Shown piece by piece: positions 1 through 8,031 of a stretch of DNA of 64,000 bases. Positions within the stretch are counted from its first letter, which is position 1. Every line of letters begins with the position of its first letter. The notes under the pieces were generated by a model. It was not told the DNA's origin, made no database searches, and saw only the letters and a list, made by a program, of their open reading frames with translations. The stretch spans positions 2,048,805 to 2,112,804 of the forward strand of contig NZ_CP066171.1 of NCBI RefSeq assembly GCF_028867705.1, given 5' to 3'. This DNA comes from Thermoleophilum album. Its GTDB lineage: Bacteria > Actinomycetota > Thermoleophilia > Solirubrobacterales > Thermoleophilaceae. Made by a program: the position numbers and the translations under genes.

Positions 1-1010
1 GCGACGAACGAACGAGCGAACACGAACGCATGCACGGCGACGAGCGCACGCGCCGCGGCGGCGGCGAATCCCCGGCCGTTGCTGGTCCCGAACCGGTCTC
101 CTCGCCGGGGCGCGGCACGCCGACTCGCCCGCAACGGGCCGACAAAACGCGCTTCGTGAAAGAGCTCGAGGAGGCGCTCCTGGCCGGCGAAATCGATGTC
201 GCGGTGCACTCGGCCAAGGACGTGCCCGGCGAACTGCCCGACGGTCTCGTCCTAGCCGCTGCAGCGGGGCGCGCGAATCCAGCCGACGTGCTGGTGATGT
301 CGGCGGCAGTCGCGGCTAAGCGCTCGGCGGATGCGGCACTCAGCGCACTGCCAGCGGGCGCGCGTGTGGGCACGAGCTCGCGCCGCCGCACCGCCCAGCT
401 ACTCGCCGCCCGACCGGACATCGCGGTCGTGCCGCTGCGCGGCAACGTCGACACCCGCCTACGGCGTCTGCGCGAAAGCGAGCTCGACGCGGTCGTACTC
501 GCCGCCGCCGGCCTCGACCGCCTCGGTAGCGCGCTCGCGGAACTAGCGCCACGAGCCACGCACGACTCGCGGGAGCACCCCGTCGACCACATGCCCGCTG
601 ACACCCTCGCGATGCTGCGCCTCGATCCGCCCGCCTTCCTCCCGGCCCCCGGCCAGGGAACGCTCGTGTACGAGACGCGCCGCGACGACCATTCGACCCT
701 CGCCGTCTGCGCGGCCGCCAACGACAGCGCGAGTTGGCGCGAACTGTTGGCCGAACGGGCGCTGGTGCGTGCCCTCGAAGCCACCTGCGACACACCGCTC
801 GCCGCGCTCGCCCGCCACGAAGGAGACGAGCTCCAACTATCGGCATGGGCAGGATCGCCCGACGGGTCGACGTGGGTGCAAGACCGCGGCCGCGGCAGCC
901 GCGACCGTCCCGAGGAGCTCGGCGAGCTCGTCGCCGAGCGGATGCAAGCCGCCGGGGCGCTCGAGGTGATGGCCGGCATGCCCCCGAACGACGTGGCGCA
1001 GAGCCCTTGA
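1..1010 (+). CDS. hemC: Hydroxymethylbilane synthase (porphobilinogen deaminase), 5' end outside window
   Basis: HemC joins four porphobilinogen units into hydroxymethylbilane in the cytoplasm. The frame is open to the first base of the window, so the gene starts upstream. Seen motifs: DKTRFVKELEEAL, then VAVHSAKDVP with the catalytic Asp, GTSSRRRTAQLL, PLRGNVDTRLRRL, PAPGQGTL, and the cofactor-attachment Cys in EATCDTPLAALA. The window appears to open inside the usual TSGD motif, because base 3 onward reads Asp-Glu after a codon ending in GC. About 45 Arg/Gly/Pro-rich residues then precede DKTRFVKE, a lineage insertion that most HemC proteins lack. An ATG at 30 exists but would drop the essential N-terminal substrate-binding domain, so it is unlikely to be the start. 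A cobA-hemD fusion follows 28 bp downstream. Confidence 0.93.
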   Translation, partial: DERTSEHERMHGDERTRRGGGESPAVAGPEPVSSPGRGTPTRPQRADKTRFVKELEEALLAGEIDVAVHSAKDVPGELPDGLVLAAAAGRANPADVLVMSAAVAAKRSADAALSALPAGARVGTSSRRRTAQLLAARPDIAVVPLRGNVDTRLRRLRESELDAVVLAAAGLDRLGSALAELAPRATHDSREHPVDHMPADTLAMLRLDPPAFLPAPGQGTLVYETRRDDHSTLAVCAAANDSASWRELLAERALVRALEATCDTPLAALARHEGDELQLSAWAGSPDGSTWVQDRGRGSRDRPEELGELVAERMQAAGALEVMAGMPPNDVAQSP

Positions 1011-1038
1011 GCCGCGACAGCGACGTAGGCTGCCGAAC

Positions 1039-2559
1039 GTGACCAGCGAAGGTGCGAACGGAACGGGGGGTGTCGTCTACCTCGTCGGCTGCGGCCCGGG
1101 CGATCGTGGCCTTGTCACCGAGCGGGCCGTCGAGCTCGTCGCGAGCGCCGACGCGATCCTCTACGACCGCCTCGTGCCGCGCTCGCTGCTCGCCTTGGCT
1201 CCGCCGCAGTGCGAGCTGGTTTACGTCGGCAAGCTGCCGGGACGACCGACGCTGCCACAGGAGGAGATAAACGCCGAGCTCGTCGCGCGCGGCCGCGCCG
1301 GTCAACGGGTCGTGCGCCTGAAGGGCGGCGACCCGTTCGTGTTCGGTCGCGGCGGCGAGGAGGCCGAGGCGCTCGCCGCCGCCGGCGTCCCTTTCGAGGT
1401 CGTGCCGGGCGTCACCGCCGGCATTGCCGCGCCCGCTTACGCCGGCATCCCTGTGACGCACCGCGCCGAGGCGTCGGCCGTCGCCTTCGTCACGGCCCAC
1501 GAGGATCCCCGCAAAGGCGAGTCGGCGCTGGACTGGCGAGCGCTCGCACGCTTTCCCGGCACGCTCGTCTTCTACATGGGGGTCAGCCGCCTAGCCGCCG
1601 TGTCCGAACGTCTACGTGCGGAGGGGCGTAGCCCCGACGAGCCCTGCGCGGTGGTCGCCGACGGCACCCGCGCCACCCAGCGAACCGTGACCGGGACGCT
1701 GGCCACGATCGCCGAGCGGGTGGTGGCGGCGGGGCTGCAGCCACCGGCTGTGCTGGTCGTCGGAGCGGTGTGCGCCCTGCGCGACCGGCTAGCGTGGGCG
1801 GAGCGGCGACCGCTGCACGGCGCCGTGGTCGTGGTGACCCGCGCCCGCCCCCAACAGAGCGCGCTCGCACGGCGCCTGCGCGCGCTCGGCGCCGAGGTGG
1901 TGGAGGCGCCCGCGATCCGCATCCGCCCACTGCCGACGCCGCCCGAGCTCGCGACGATCGAGCGCTTCGGGCTCGTTTGCTTGACGAGCCCGAACGGCGC
2001 CCGCCTGCTCGTCGACGGTCTGCTCGCCCAGGGGCGCGACGCGCGTGCTCTCGCCCGCACGCAGATCGCGGCGATCGGCCCGGGCACGGCAGCGGCGCTG
2101 GCAGAGCGCGGGTTGCGCGCCGACATCGTGGCCGAGCGCTTCGTGGCCGAGGGGCTAGTCGAGGCGCTCTCGGACGTCGAGGTCGCAGACCGCGACGTTT
2201 TGATCGCCCGCGCCGCCGAGGCGCGCGACACCCTCGTCGAGGCGCTCGCCGCTCGCGGTGCGCGCGTGACCGTCGCGCCCCTCTACGAAACCGTTCACGA
2301 GCCGCTGCCCGACTACGCGCGCGACGACCTCGAGCGCGCCACCTACATCACTTTCACGGCTAGCTCGACGGTGCGCAGCTTTCTTGCCGGTGGCGGTACC
2401 GTTCCGCAGGGGGCGCGGGTGGTGTCGATCGGACCGATCACGACCGCGGCGCTGCGCGAAGCCGGTATAGCTGTCGATGTCGAGGCGTCGCGCCACGACA
2501 TCGACGGTCTTGTCGAAGCGCTCGTCGCCGACGCGCGAGCGAGGAGGGCGGTAGCGTGA
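1039..2559 (+). CDS. cobA-hemD: Uroporphyrinogen-III C-methyltransferase / uroporphyrinogen-III synthase fusion
   Basis: A 506-residue bifunctional enzyme. The N-terminal half (about 10-250) is a SUMT: VGCGPGD near residue 16, KGGDPFVFGRGGEE near 95 and VVPGVTAG near 122. It methylates uroporphyrinogen III twice with SAM to precorrin-2, the entry to sirohaem and cobalamin. The C-terminal half (about 258-500) is HemD, which cyclises hydroxymethylbilane; it shows LTSPNGARLL, the AIGPGTAAAL turn and FTASSTVRSF. The start is GTG at 1039. It follows hemC by 28 bp, and its TGA overlaps the next gene's GTG (GTGA). The fusion is known in several actinobacteria and Firmicutes. Coupling both activities suggests channelling towards precorrin-2. 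Confidence 0.95.
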   Translation: MTSEGANGTGGVVYLVGCGPGDRGLVTERAVELVASADAILYDRLVPRSLLALAPPQCELVYVGKLPGRPTLPQEEINAELVARGRAGQRVVRLKGGDPFVFGRGGEEAEALAAAGVPFEVVPGVTAGIAAPAYAGIPVTHRAEASAVAFVTAHEDPRKGESALDWRALARFPGTLVFYMGVSRLAAVSERLRAEGRSPDEPCAVVADGTRATQRTVTGTLATIAERVVAAGLQPPAVLVVGAVCALRDRLAWAERRPLHGAVVVVTRARPQQSALARRLRALGAEVVEAPAIRIRPLPTPPELATIERFGLVCLTSPNGARLLVDGLLAQGRDARALARTQIAAIGPGTAAALAERGLRADIVAERFVAEGLVEALSDVEVADRDVLIARAAEARDTLVEALAARGARVTVAPLYETVHEPLPDYARDDLERATYITFTASSTVRSFLAGGGTVPQGARVVSIGPITTAALREAGIAVDVEASRHDIDGLVEALVADARARRAVA

Positions 2560-3437
2560 CCGGCCACCAGTCGACCGCCACCGCGGATGCCCACCGCAGC
2601 GACGAGCAGCCGCCGCTCGTGACGCTGCTCACCGACTACGGACTCGGCGACGAGTTCGTCGGCGTTTTGCACGGCGTGATCGCTGGCATCTGCCCCCAGG
2701 CGCGAGTGATCGACATAACGCACGGGATCGAGCGCCACGACGTGCGCAAGGGCGCGCTCGTCCTGCGCGCCGCCTTGGCTTACTGTCCGCGCGGTGTTCA
2801 TGTCGCTGTGGTCGACCCCGGTGTCGGCACTGCTCGCCGCGGCGTCGCGGTGCGTGCCGCCGATGGCCGCATTCTCGTCGGCCCCGACAACGGGCTCTTG
2901 AGCCTGGCGCTCGAGAGCGCCGGCGGCGCCGTCGAGGCGGTCGAGATCACCCGCTCTCCGCTGCGCCTCGAGCCCGTGTCGGCCACGTTTCACGGCCGCG
3001 ACATCTTCGCTCCGGTCGCCGCTCATCTCGCAGCCGGCACGCCGTTGGCGGAGGCGGGCGAACCGTTCGACCCCGACACGCTCGTACGACTCGACCTCCC
3101 CGCACCGAAGCTGGACGGGGCGACCATCCACGCCCACGTTCTCACCTTCGACCGTTTCGGTAACGCGATCCTCTCGGCGTCGCACGAGCACGCCACCGCT
3201 GTCGGGCTGAAACTCGGCCGGCCGGTGCTCGTGCGCACGCCCCGTGGCGAGCGCGAAACGCTGTTCGTGCGCACGTTCGGCGACGTCGCCCCGGGCGAGC
3301 TGCTGCTCTACGAGGACTCTTGGCGGATGCTGGCGCTGGCTGTGAACCGCGGCGATGTGCGTAGCGTGCTCGGTATCGCGGTCGACGACAAAGTGACGAT
3401 CGCCCCGGTGCGCGAGGCGACGGGCGCGCAGCTGTGA
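2556..3437 (+). CDS. SAM hydroxide adenosyltransferase (DUF62 family)
   Basis: A 293-residue member of the DUF62 family, related to SAM-dependent fluorinase and chlorinase. The common bacterial and archaeal members hydrolyse SAM to adenosine and methionine. Seen: LLTDYGLGDEFVG near the N-terminus with the substrate-contacting Asp, VAVVDPGVGT, LVGPDNGLL, and FHGRDIFAPVAAHLA, followed by a C-terminal beta domain with DRFGNAIL. The length is typical. The GTG start overlaps the stop of cobA-hemD, so the two are co-translated. Sitting after a SAM-using methyltransferase is suggestive, but no direct pathway link is shown by the sequence. Halogenase activity is unlikely, because housekeeping genes surround it and no halometabolite genes are present. 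Confidence 0.88.
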   Translation: MTGHQSTATADAHRSDEQPPLVTLLTDYGLGDEFVGVLHGVIAGICPQARVIDITHGIERHDVRKGALVLRAALAYCPRGVHVAVVDPGVGTARRGVAVRAADGRILVGPDNGLLSLALESAGGAVEAVEITRSPLRLEPVSATFHGRDIFAPVAAHLAAGTPLAEAGEPFDPDTLVRLDLPAPKLDGATIHAHVLTFDRFGNAILSASHEHATAVGLKLGRPVLVRTPRGERETLFVRTFGDVAPGELLLYEDSWRMLALAVNRGDVRSVLGIAVDDKVTIAPVREATGAQL

Positions 3438-4258
3438 GAAGGGACACGCGCGCCAGCGAGGCCGGCGGCGGCGCGAGGCAAGCGAACGTTCGCGACGGCG
3501 AAGCACACAGCGAGCCGACGCCCTTCGGCCGTCCCCGCCTGCACTTGCGCCGCTGCGGCTCGACCAACGACGTCGCGCGCGCCCTCGCGGCGCGCGGCGC
3601 GCCCCACGGCACCGTCGTCACCGCCGACGAGCAGACAGCCGGCCGCGGCCGACAGGGCCGACGCTGGCAGGCACCGCCCAAGAGCGCCTTGCTCGCCTCC
3701 TTCGTGCTGCGCACAGCCGCCCCGCCGGCGGGTACCTTGTCGCTCGCTGTCGCGCTGGCGGTGGCCGAGACGGCAGAGCTAGCGGTTCCCGGTCTCGCTG
3801 CCCGGGTCAAGTGGCCCAACGACGTCCTTGCGGATGGACGCAAGCTCGCCGGGATCCTGATCGAAAGCCGTGCCCTCGAGGGTTGGACCGTCGTCGGGAT
3901 CGGCATCAACGTGCACACCGAGGAGCACCAGTTCCCGCCCGAGCTCGCCGCGAGGGCCACCTCGCTCGCGATCGAGGCGCGGCGCGCCGGGACGCCGTCG
4001 CCGACGATCGAAAGCGTGCTCGAGACGCTCTGCGCGGCGCTCGCGCGCTGGACGAGCGAGGACGGTCAGGCGGAAGTGGCCGCAGCGTGGCCACGGCGCG
4101 ACGCGCTGGCCGGCCGCCGCGTTAGCTGGGACGGCGGCAGCGGCACGGCGCGCGGCGTCGATCGCGAGGGCAGGCTGATCGTCGAGACCGCCCGCGGCAC
4201 GGTCGCGCTCGCGGCCGGCGAGGTCCACCTCGGCTCGGGCGCCGGGCGCGGCGACTGA
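3434..4258 (+). CDS. birA: Biotin--[acetyl-CoA-carboxylase] ligase, monofunctional
   Basis: It activates biotin as biotinyl-AMP and transfers it to the biotin carboxyl carrier protein. Motifs: CGSTNDVARAL, the adenylate-binding loop GRGRQGRRW, VKWPNDVL with the catalytic Lys, and KLAGILIESR. The 274 residues hold a roughly 30-residue charged N-terminus, the catalytic domain and a small C-terminal SH3-like domain (from about 220). The N-terminal HTH of bifunctional BirA repressors is absent, so this version should not regulate biotin genes by binding DNA. The start is GTG at 3434 and overlaps the previous stop by 4 bp. It is the last gene of the hemC operon and converges on the helicase gene. 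Confidence 0.93.
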   Translation: MRRDTRASEAGGGARQANVRDGEAHSEPTPFGRPRLHLRRCGSTNDVARALAARGAPHGTVVTADEQTAGRGRQGRRWQAPPKSALLASFVLRTAAPPAGTLSLAVALAVAETAELAVPGLAARVKWPNDVLADGRKLAGILIESRALEGWTVVGIGINVHTEEHQFPPELAARATSLAIEARRAGTPSPTIESVLETLCAALARWTSEDGQAEVAAAWPRRDALAGRRVSWDGGSGTARGVDREGRLIVETARGTVALAAGEVHLGSGAGRGD

Positions 4259-4305
4259 GCGGCGGGCGCGGAGACCGAGCAGCGGTCGCGGCGACTGAGC
4301 GGCGG
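4247..4305. repeat. Pair of 19-bp direct repeats at the birA stop
   Basis: An identical 19-base unit (CGCGGCGACTGAGCGGCGG) occurs at 4247-4265 and 4287-4305, a 40-bp period. The first copy carries the birA TGA stop. The rest of the convergent gap to the helicase stop at 4334 is GC-rich without a T-run, so it is not a classical terminator. Confidence 0.6.
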
Positions 4306-4333
4306 CCGCCGAGGCGAACAGCCAGCCGACCCG

Positions 4334-7078
4334 CTAGGCGGCGGCCGCTCCGGCCGCGGACTCGCCGCCGCCGGGGCGGGTGTCGGTCTCGCCTGCCGCC
4401 CCGCCTTCGTTGGTGCGGTCGCTCGCGTCCCCGTCGGTGTGGTCGCTCGTGCCGACCTCACCGCTTGCGTCCGCAGCGGTGTCGAGCGCGGCCGGAACCG
4501 CCCCCGGCACGACGTCCTCGGGCCGCACCGGTCCGCCACCCGCATCGCCGCCCCCGGACGCAGCGGCTTCGGCTGCGAGCGCATCCGCGGCGGCCGCTTC
4601 GGGCACTTGCTGCTCGGGAGAAAGCGGCGCGACAGCGGTGGCGTCGGTCTCGGCGCGCTTGCGCTTGCGACCCCCGCGCTTGCGTTTGCCCTTGGGGAAG
4701 TTGCGCAACAGCTCGCGCGCCACCGCCTGCGGCTTGCGCGCGAGGCGCATCCGTGCGTGGTCGAGCACCTGCTGAGCCTCGGGCGTGTGGACGGCTGCTG
4801 CCGCCAGCAGCGCCGCTTGCAGCCGCCGGTCCTGCTCGCGCGCGGCCTGCACGAGCTTGCGAGCGTTGCGGCCGTGCGCCGCTCCCGACGAGTTGACAAG
4901 CAGGCCGAGCAGGCGCTTCGCCTCGGGCCAGCGCTGCGTGGCGTAGTGCTCGTGCACCTCGCGGCTGAAGTCGGCGAGGTGCCACAGCCAGCGCGCCGCC
5001 TGTTCGCGCCGCCCGATCGGGCGATCGGCGAGGATCTGAAGCAGCGTGCGCACCCCCTCGCGGCGCTCGTCGCGCGCCCAGCTGCCGACGGTCTCGACCG
5101 CTTCGTCGAAAGCCTCGGGATCGCGTAGCGCGCCGATCTCTTGCAGCGCCTTGAGCCGCAGCTGGGTGTTGCGGTTACGGCGCAAGCAGTTCAGCAGGAA
5201 CAGCTTGCGCAGCTCGCCGCTGCGGTCGAAGTGCAACATCGCCTTGGCGCGCCGCCAGTTCGCCTGCGACACGCGCGCACCGGCGAGCATCGCCCACGCC
5301 TGCTGCTCGCCCCACGGCAGGTGTTCGACCGCGATGCGCCAGAGCTCGCGCTCGAAAACCTGCGCTCGGCGCTCGGGATCGGCGGTGACAGGCACCACCC
5401 TTTTCTCGACGCGGATGCGGCGCCCGCGCGCGCGCCGCACCGGCCCGACGACGATCGCCCCGCCGCGGTAGACGTCGCGGTCGAGCAGGCTGTGCAGCGT
5501 CACGACGGGATCGTCGTTCGGCGTCGCTGGATGGACGAAGTCGACGACGATGCCCGCCTCTTTCTGTGGGTGTTTGCGCGTCACGCGGCCGACGCGCTGC
5601 TGGTAGACGCGGCGCGACGCCGTCGGTGCGAGATGCATGCACACCGTCGCTTTCGGCGAGTTCCAGCCCTCGGCGAGCAACTGGGCGTTGACGAGCACGT
5701 CGATCTCACAGCGTTCGTAGGAGGCGAGGATGCGCGCAAGTTCGCGCTTGGGCGTCTCGCCCGACACCGCGACGGCACGCACCCCCACCGCGCGCAGCGC
5801 CTCGGCGACGTTGTGGGCGTGCTTGACACCGGCGGCGTAAATCACGCCCGGCAGCCCACGGAAGCGCGACTTGTAGAGATCGGCGATCGCAAGGTTGAAG
5901 GGCTGCTGGTCGAGGAGCGCGGCGAGCTCTTCCTGGTCGAAGTCCTGGTCGACCTCGCCGCGGCGCAGCGGCACCTTGGCGATCGAGCGCACACCGGGGC
6001 CGGGCGGGATGCGGATCGCTCGCAGCGGCGCGATCACGCCGCGGCGCGCCGCCTGCGCGAGGTCGAAGCGCGAAGTCTGTGTCGGGAAGAGATCGGTGAC
6101 GTGGCGCGCGATCAGCGCACCGGTCGCTGTCATGCCGATGAACACCGGGCCGACCCAGCGGCGGATCGCCTCGCTCGTCTTCTCGCCGAGCGCGGTATGA
6201 GCCTCGTCGCAGATCACCACCGTGTAGGCATCGGAGATGCGCCCGGCGTTGCGAACGAACCACTGGTAGGTCTCGACCGTCACCGGCCCGTCGGCGGGAG
6301 GATCGTCGTCGGGGGCTAGCCGGGGCGGCCGTATGCGATCGCCGTACCCGCGGTCGCGCAGCTCGCCGAGGAACTGATCGACGAGGTTTCGGCGGTGGGT
6401 GAGGATCAGCACTCCGCCCGTCCGCGACGCGTCGACGAAACCGAGCGCGGCGACCGTCTTGCCGGCACCGGTGGCGTGTTCGAACCAGAAGCGACGCGCC
6501 GCGCCGGGATCCTCTTCGACGTCGCGGGCGTGGAGCTCGTCGTGCTCGGTCTCGTCCCAGTCGATCGGTTCCTCGTCGCCGGCGACGAACTCCTCGTCCT
6601 CCCCGACCGCGGCGTCGGCACCGGCCGGTTCGTGCACGTCCGCGCCTTCGCTTGCACTGCCCGCTGCTGCCGCACTGGGGTCGCGCTCCGCGTTCTCGCC
6701 GGCGGCTTCGCCGTCGCGCGCGCCGCGACGGCCTTGCAGCTCGGCTGAGAGCGCGACGAGCGTCCCTGACAGAGCGTCGACCTGGTGCGCCGAGAGCACG
6801 GTGCCGTCGGCTAGGCGCGGCTCGTCGCTGCTTAGGAGTCGCTCGAGCCCAAGCAGGAGCGAGTAGTCACGCCTCCACTCGACCGACGGATATTCGCGAC
6901 CCGCTGCGATCTCGGCGAGAGCGTCTTCGAGCGCCATCCGCCGTGCGCTGCCCGGCGTCAGCGCTGCTTGCGGGTCTTCGCCGTCGAGCACGAAACGTTC
7001 GCGCGCGAACTCCTCCGCGCGCTTGAGATCGTCGGCGGAGAAAGGCAGAGTTGCGGCGAGCGTGGTCGTTTCGGCCAA
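4334..7078 (-). CDS. SF2 DEAD/DEAH-box helicase with acidic linker and basic, Ala-rich tail
   Basis: A 914-residue helicase read from a TTG start at 7078, chosen because AGAGGA lies 7 nt upstream and coding-like sequence begins there; the open frame runs further upstream but is poor in content. Order: an N-terminal alpha region with a Q-motif-like HQ at 98-99; an acidic Asp/Glu-rich linker at about 118-195; Walker A ATGAGKT at 202-208; DEAH at 291-294; TAT at 317-319; motif V around AEGWNSPKATVC; and motif VI QQRVGRVTR at 493-501. After about residue 520 there is an uncharacterised alpha-helical region, then a basic patch (KRKRGGRKRKR) and about 100 Ala/Gly/Asp-rich residues. It resembles the nuclease-free motor part of type III restriction subunits, but no methylase or nuclease gene is adjacent. 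The cellular role is unknown; nucleic-acid unwinding or translocation is inferred. Confidence 0.85.
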   Translation of the reverse strand: MAETTTLAATLPFSADDLKRAEEFARERFVLDGEDPQAALTPGSARRMALEDALAEIAAGREYPSVEWRRDYSLLLGLERLLSSDEPRLADGTVLSAHQVDALSGTLVALSAELQGRRGARDGEAAGENAERDPSAAAAGSASEGADVHEPAGADAAVGEDEEFVAGDEEPIDWDETEHDELHARDVEEDPGAARRFWFEHATGAGKTVAALGFVDASRTGGVLILTHRRNLVDQFLGELRDRGYGDRIRPPRLAPDDDPPADGPVTVETYQWFVRNAGRISDAYTVVICDEAHTALGEKTSEAIRRWVGPVFIGMTATGALIARHVTDLFPTQTSRFDLAQAARRGVIAPLRAIRIPPGPGVRSIAKVPLRRGEVDQDFDQEELAALLDQQPFNLAIADLYKSRFRGLPGVIYAAGVKHAHNVAEALRAVGVRAVAVSGETPKRELARILASYERCEIDVLVNAQLLAEGWNSPKATVCMHLAPTASRRVYQQRVGRVTRKHPQKEAGIVVDFVHPATPNDDPVVTLHSLLDRDVYRGGAIVVGPVRRARGRRIRVEKRVVPVTADPERRAQVFERELWRIAVEHLPWGEQQAWAMLAGARVSQANWRRAKAMLHFDRSGELRKLFLLNCLRRNRNTQLRLKALQEIGALRDPEAFDEAVETVGSWARDERREGVRTLLQILADRPIGRREQAARWLWHLADFSREVHEHYATQRWPEAKRLLGLLVNSSGAAHGRNARKLVQAAREQDRRLQAALLAAAAVHTPEAQQVLDHARMRLARKPQAVARELLRNFPKGKRKRGGRKRKRAETDATAVAPLSPEQQVPEAAAADALAAEAAASGGGDAGGGPVRPEDVVPGAVPAALDTAADASGEVGTSDHTDGDASDRTNEGGAAGETDTRPGGGESAAGAAAA

Positions 7079-7416
7079 GGTGGCGTCCTCTCGGAACAGG
7101 GAGCCCGCAACGCGCGCGCAAGCGTTAGCGCATGCCGGCGGGCCCGGCCCTGTCTTCGCCGCGTCCAGCGCCTGAAGCGCGGCGAGCCCGCCCGGTCCGG
7201 CGAGGACCGCAGAGGTCTCTGCAATTACAGCACACCGACGCGGACGGATCGACACCCCGTGCCCGACACATCGCCGAGCCCGGCGCGGGGTCCGTACCGG
7301 CGTCCGGCGCGAACCCCGGGCACGTGTGCGCACCGCATGCACACACCGCGCACCGCCAGGTCCGGCGCGGGCTACGTGACACAGGTTCGGTGCTGACGGT
7401 GTGCCACTCTTCGCTC
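7079..7416. other. 338-bp divergent intergenic region
   Basis: It lies between the helicase start and the TlpA-like gene start, so it should hold two divergent promoters. An AT-richer patch around 7214-7226 gives TGTAAT on the reverse strand, a fair -10 match for the helicase, but no good -35 was found. Long open frames here are GC-driven and have no recognisable protein. Confidence 0.4.
7086..7091 (-). promoter_or_regulatory. Ribosome binding site that fixes the helicase TTG start
   Basis: On the reverse strand AGAGGA stands 7 nt before the TTG at 7078. No ATG or GTG with a comparable site lies near the start of the conserved part, so this decides the start. Confidence 0.55.
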
Positions 7417-8031
7417 GTGCAGTCCCGCACAGGCGCGCGCTCTTTCTGCGTTGTATCCGCGGCGGCTCGTCAGAGGATCGTGGCGCTTGCCACGGCGGCG
7501 GCTTGCTTGGCGCTCGCGATCGGAGCGAGCGGCTGCGAACGCAGCGGCGGCGAGAGCACTGGCGGAGCGTCCGCTGTACCGCGCGTCGAACGACCCCCGG
7601 CCCGGCTCGCCGCCCTGTACCGGCGCGCGAACGCCTTGGTCGACGCCGACCGCCACACGCTCGCCGCACAGCTGCGTGCCTTGCGGGGGTACCCGGTGGT
7701 GGTCAACAAGTGGGCGTCGTGGTGCGGACCCTGCCGCTCGGAGTTTCCGCTGTTGCGGCGTGCCGCTCTGCGCTTCGGAAGACAAGTGGCGTTCCTCGGC
7801 TTGAACTCCGAGGACGCGCGTGGGCCGGCGCGCGACTTCTTGCGCAGCGAACCGGTTCCCTATCCGTCGCTGCGCGACGCCCGCGGCGAGCTCGCCGCCG
7901 ACCTGGGAGCCGACCGGATCTTCCCCGCCACCGTCTTTTTCGACCGCAGCGGCGGCCGCGCGCACGTCAAGTACGGCCCCTACCGCTCGCTCGCCGAGAT
8001 CCGCACCGACCTCGCCCGCTATGCGCGCTAG
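7417..8031 (+). CDS. TlpA/ResA-like thioredoxin lipoprotein
   Basis: A 204-residue extracytoplasmic thiol-disulfide oxidoreductase. From the GTG at 7417 the protein has a basic n-region (RQR), a hydrophobic stretch, and a lipobox-like ASGC with Cys at about 40, so it is probably a membrane-anchored lipoprotein. The thioredoxin fold follows: VVVNKWASWCGPC with the redox pair at about 103 and 106, then FPATVFFD with the cis-Pro loop. Such proteins keep apocytochrome c or other exported thiols reduced, which would suit the c-type cytochrome in this window (inference). A GTG at 7399 is an alternative start. A later GTG at 7480 would remove the basic n-region. The stop lies inside the galT start region (11-bp overlap). 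Confidence 0.85.
   Translation: MQSRTGARSFCVVSAAARQRIVALATAAACLALAIGASGCERSGGESTGGASAVPRVERPPARLAALYRRANALVDADRHTLAAQLRALRGYPVVVNKWASWCGPCRSEFPLLRRAALRFGRQVAFLGLNSEDARGPARDFLRSEPVPYPSLRDARGELAADLGADRIFPATVFFDRSGGRAHVKYGPYRSLAEIRTDLARYAR

Noticed and set aside
340..1500. 386-residue reverse open frame across hemC and cobA
   Set aside because: A GC-driven shadow; the forward strand encodes two clear enzymes here.
5141..6319. 392-residue forward open frame inside the helicase gene
   Set aside because: It is the opposite-strand shadow of the helicase, which has full SF2 motifs; the frame yields His/Arg/Asp-rich sequence with no family.
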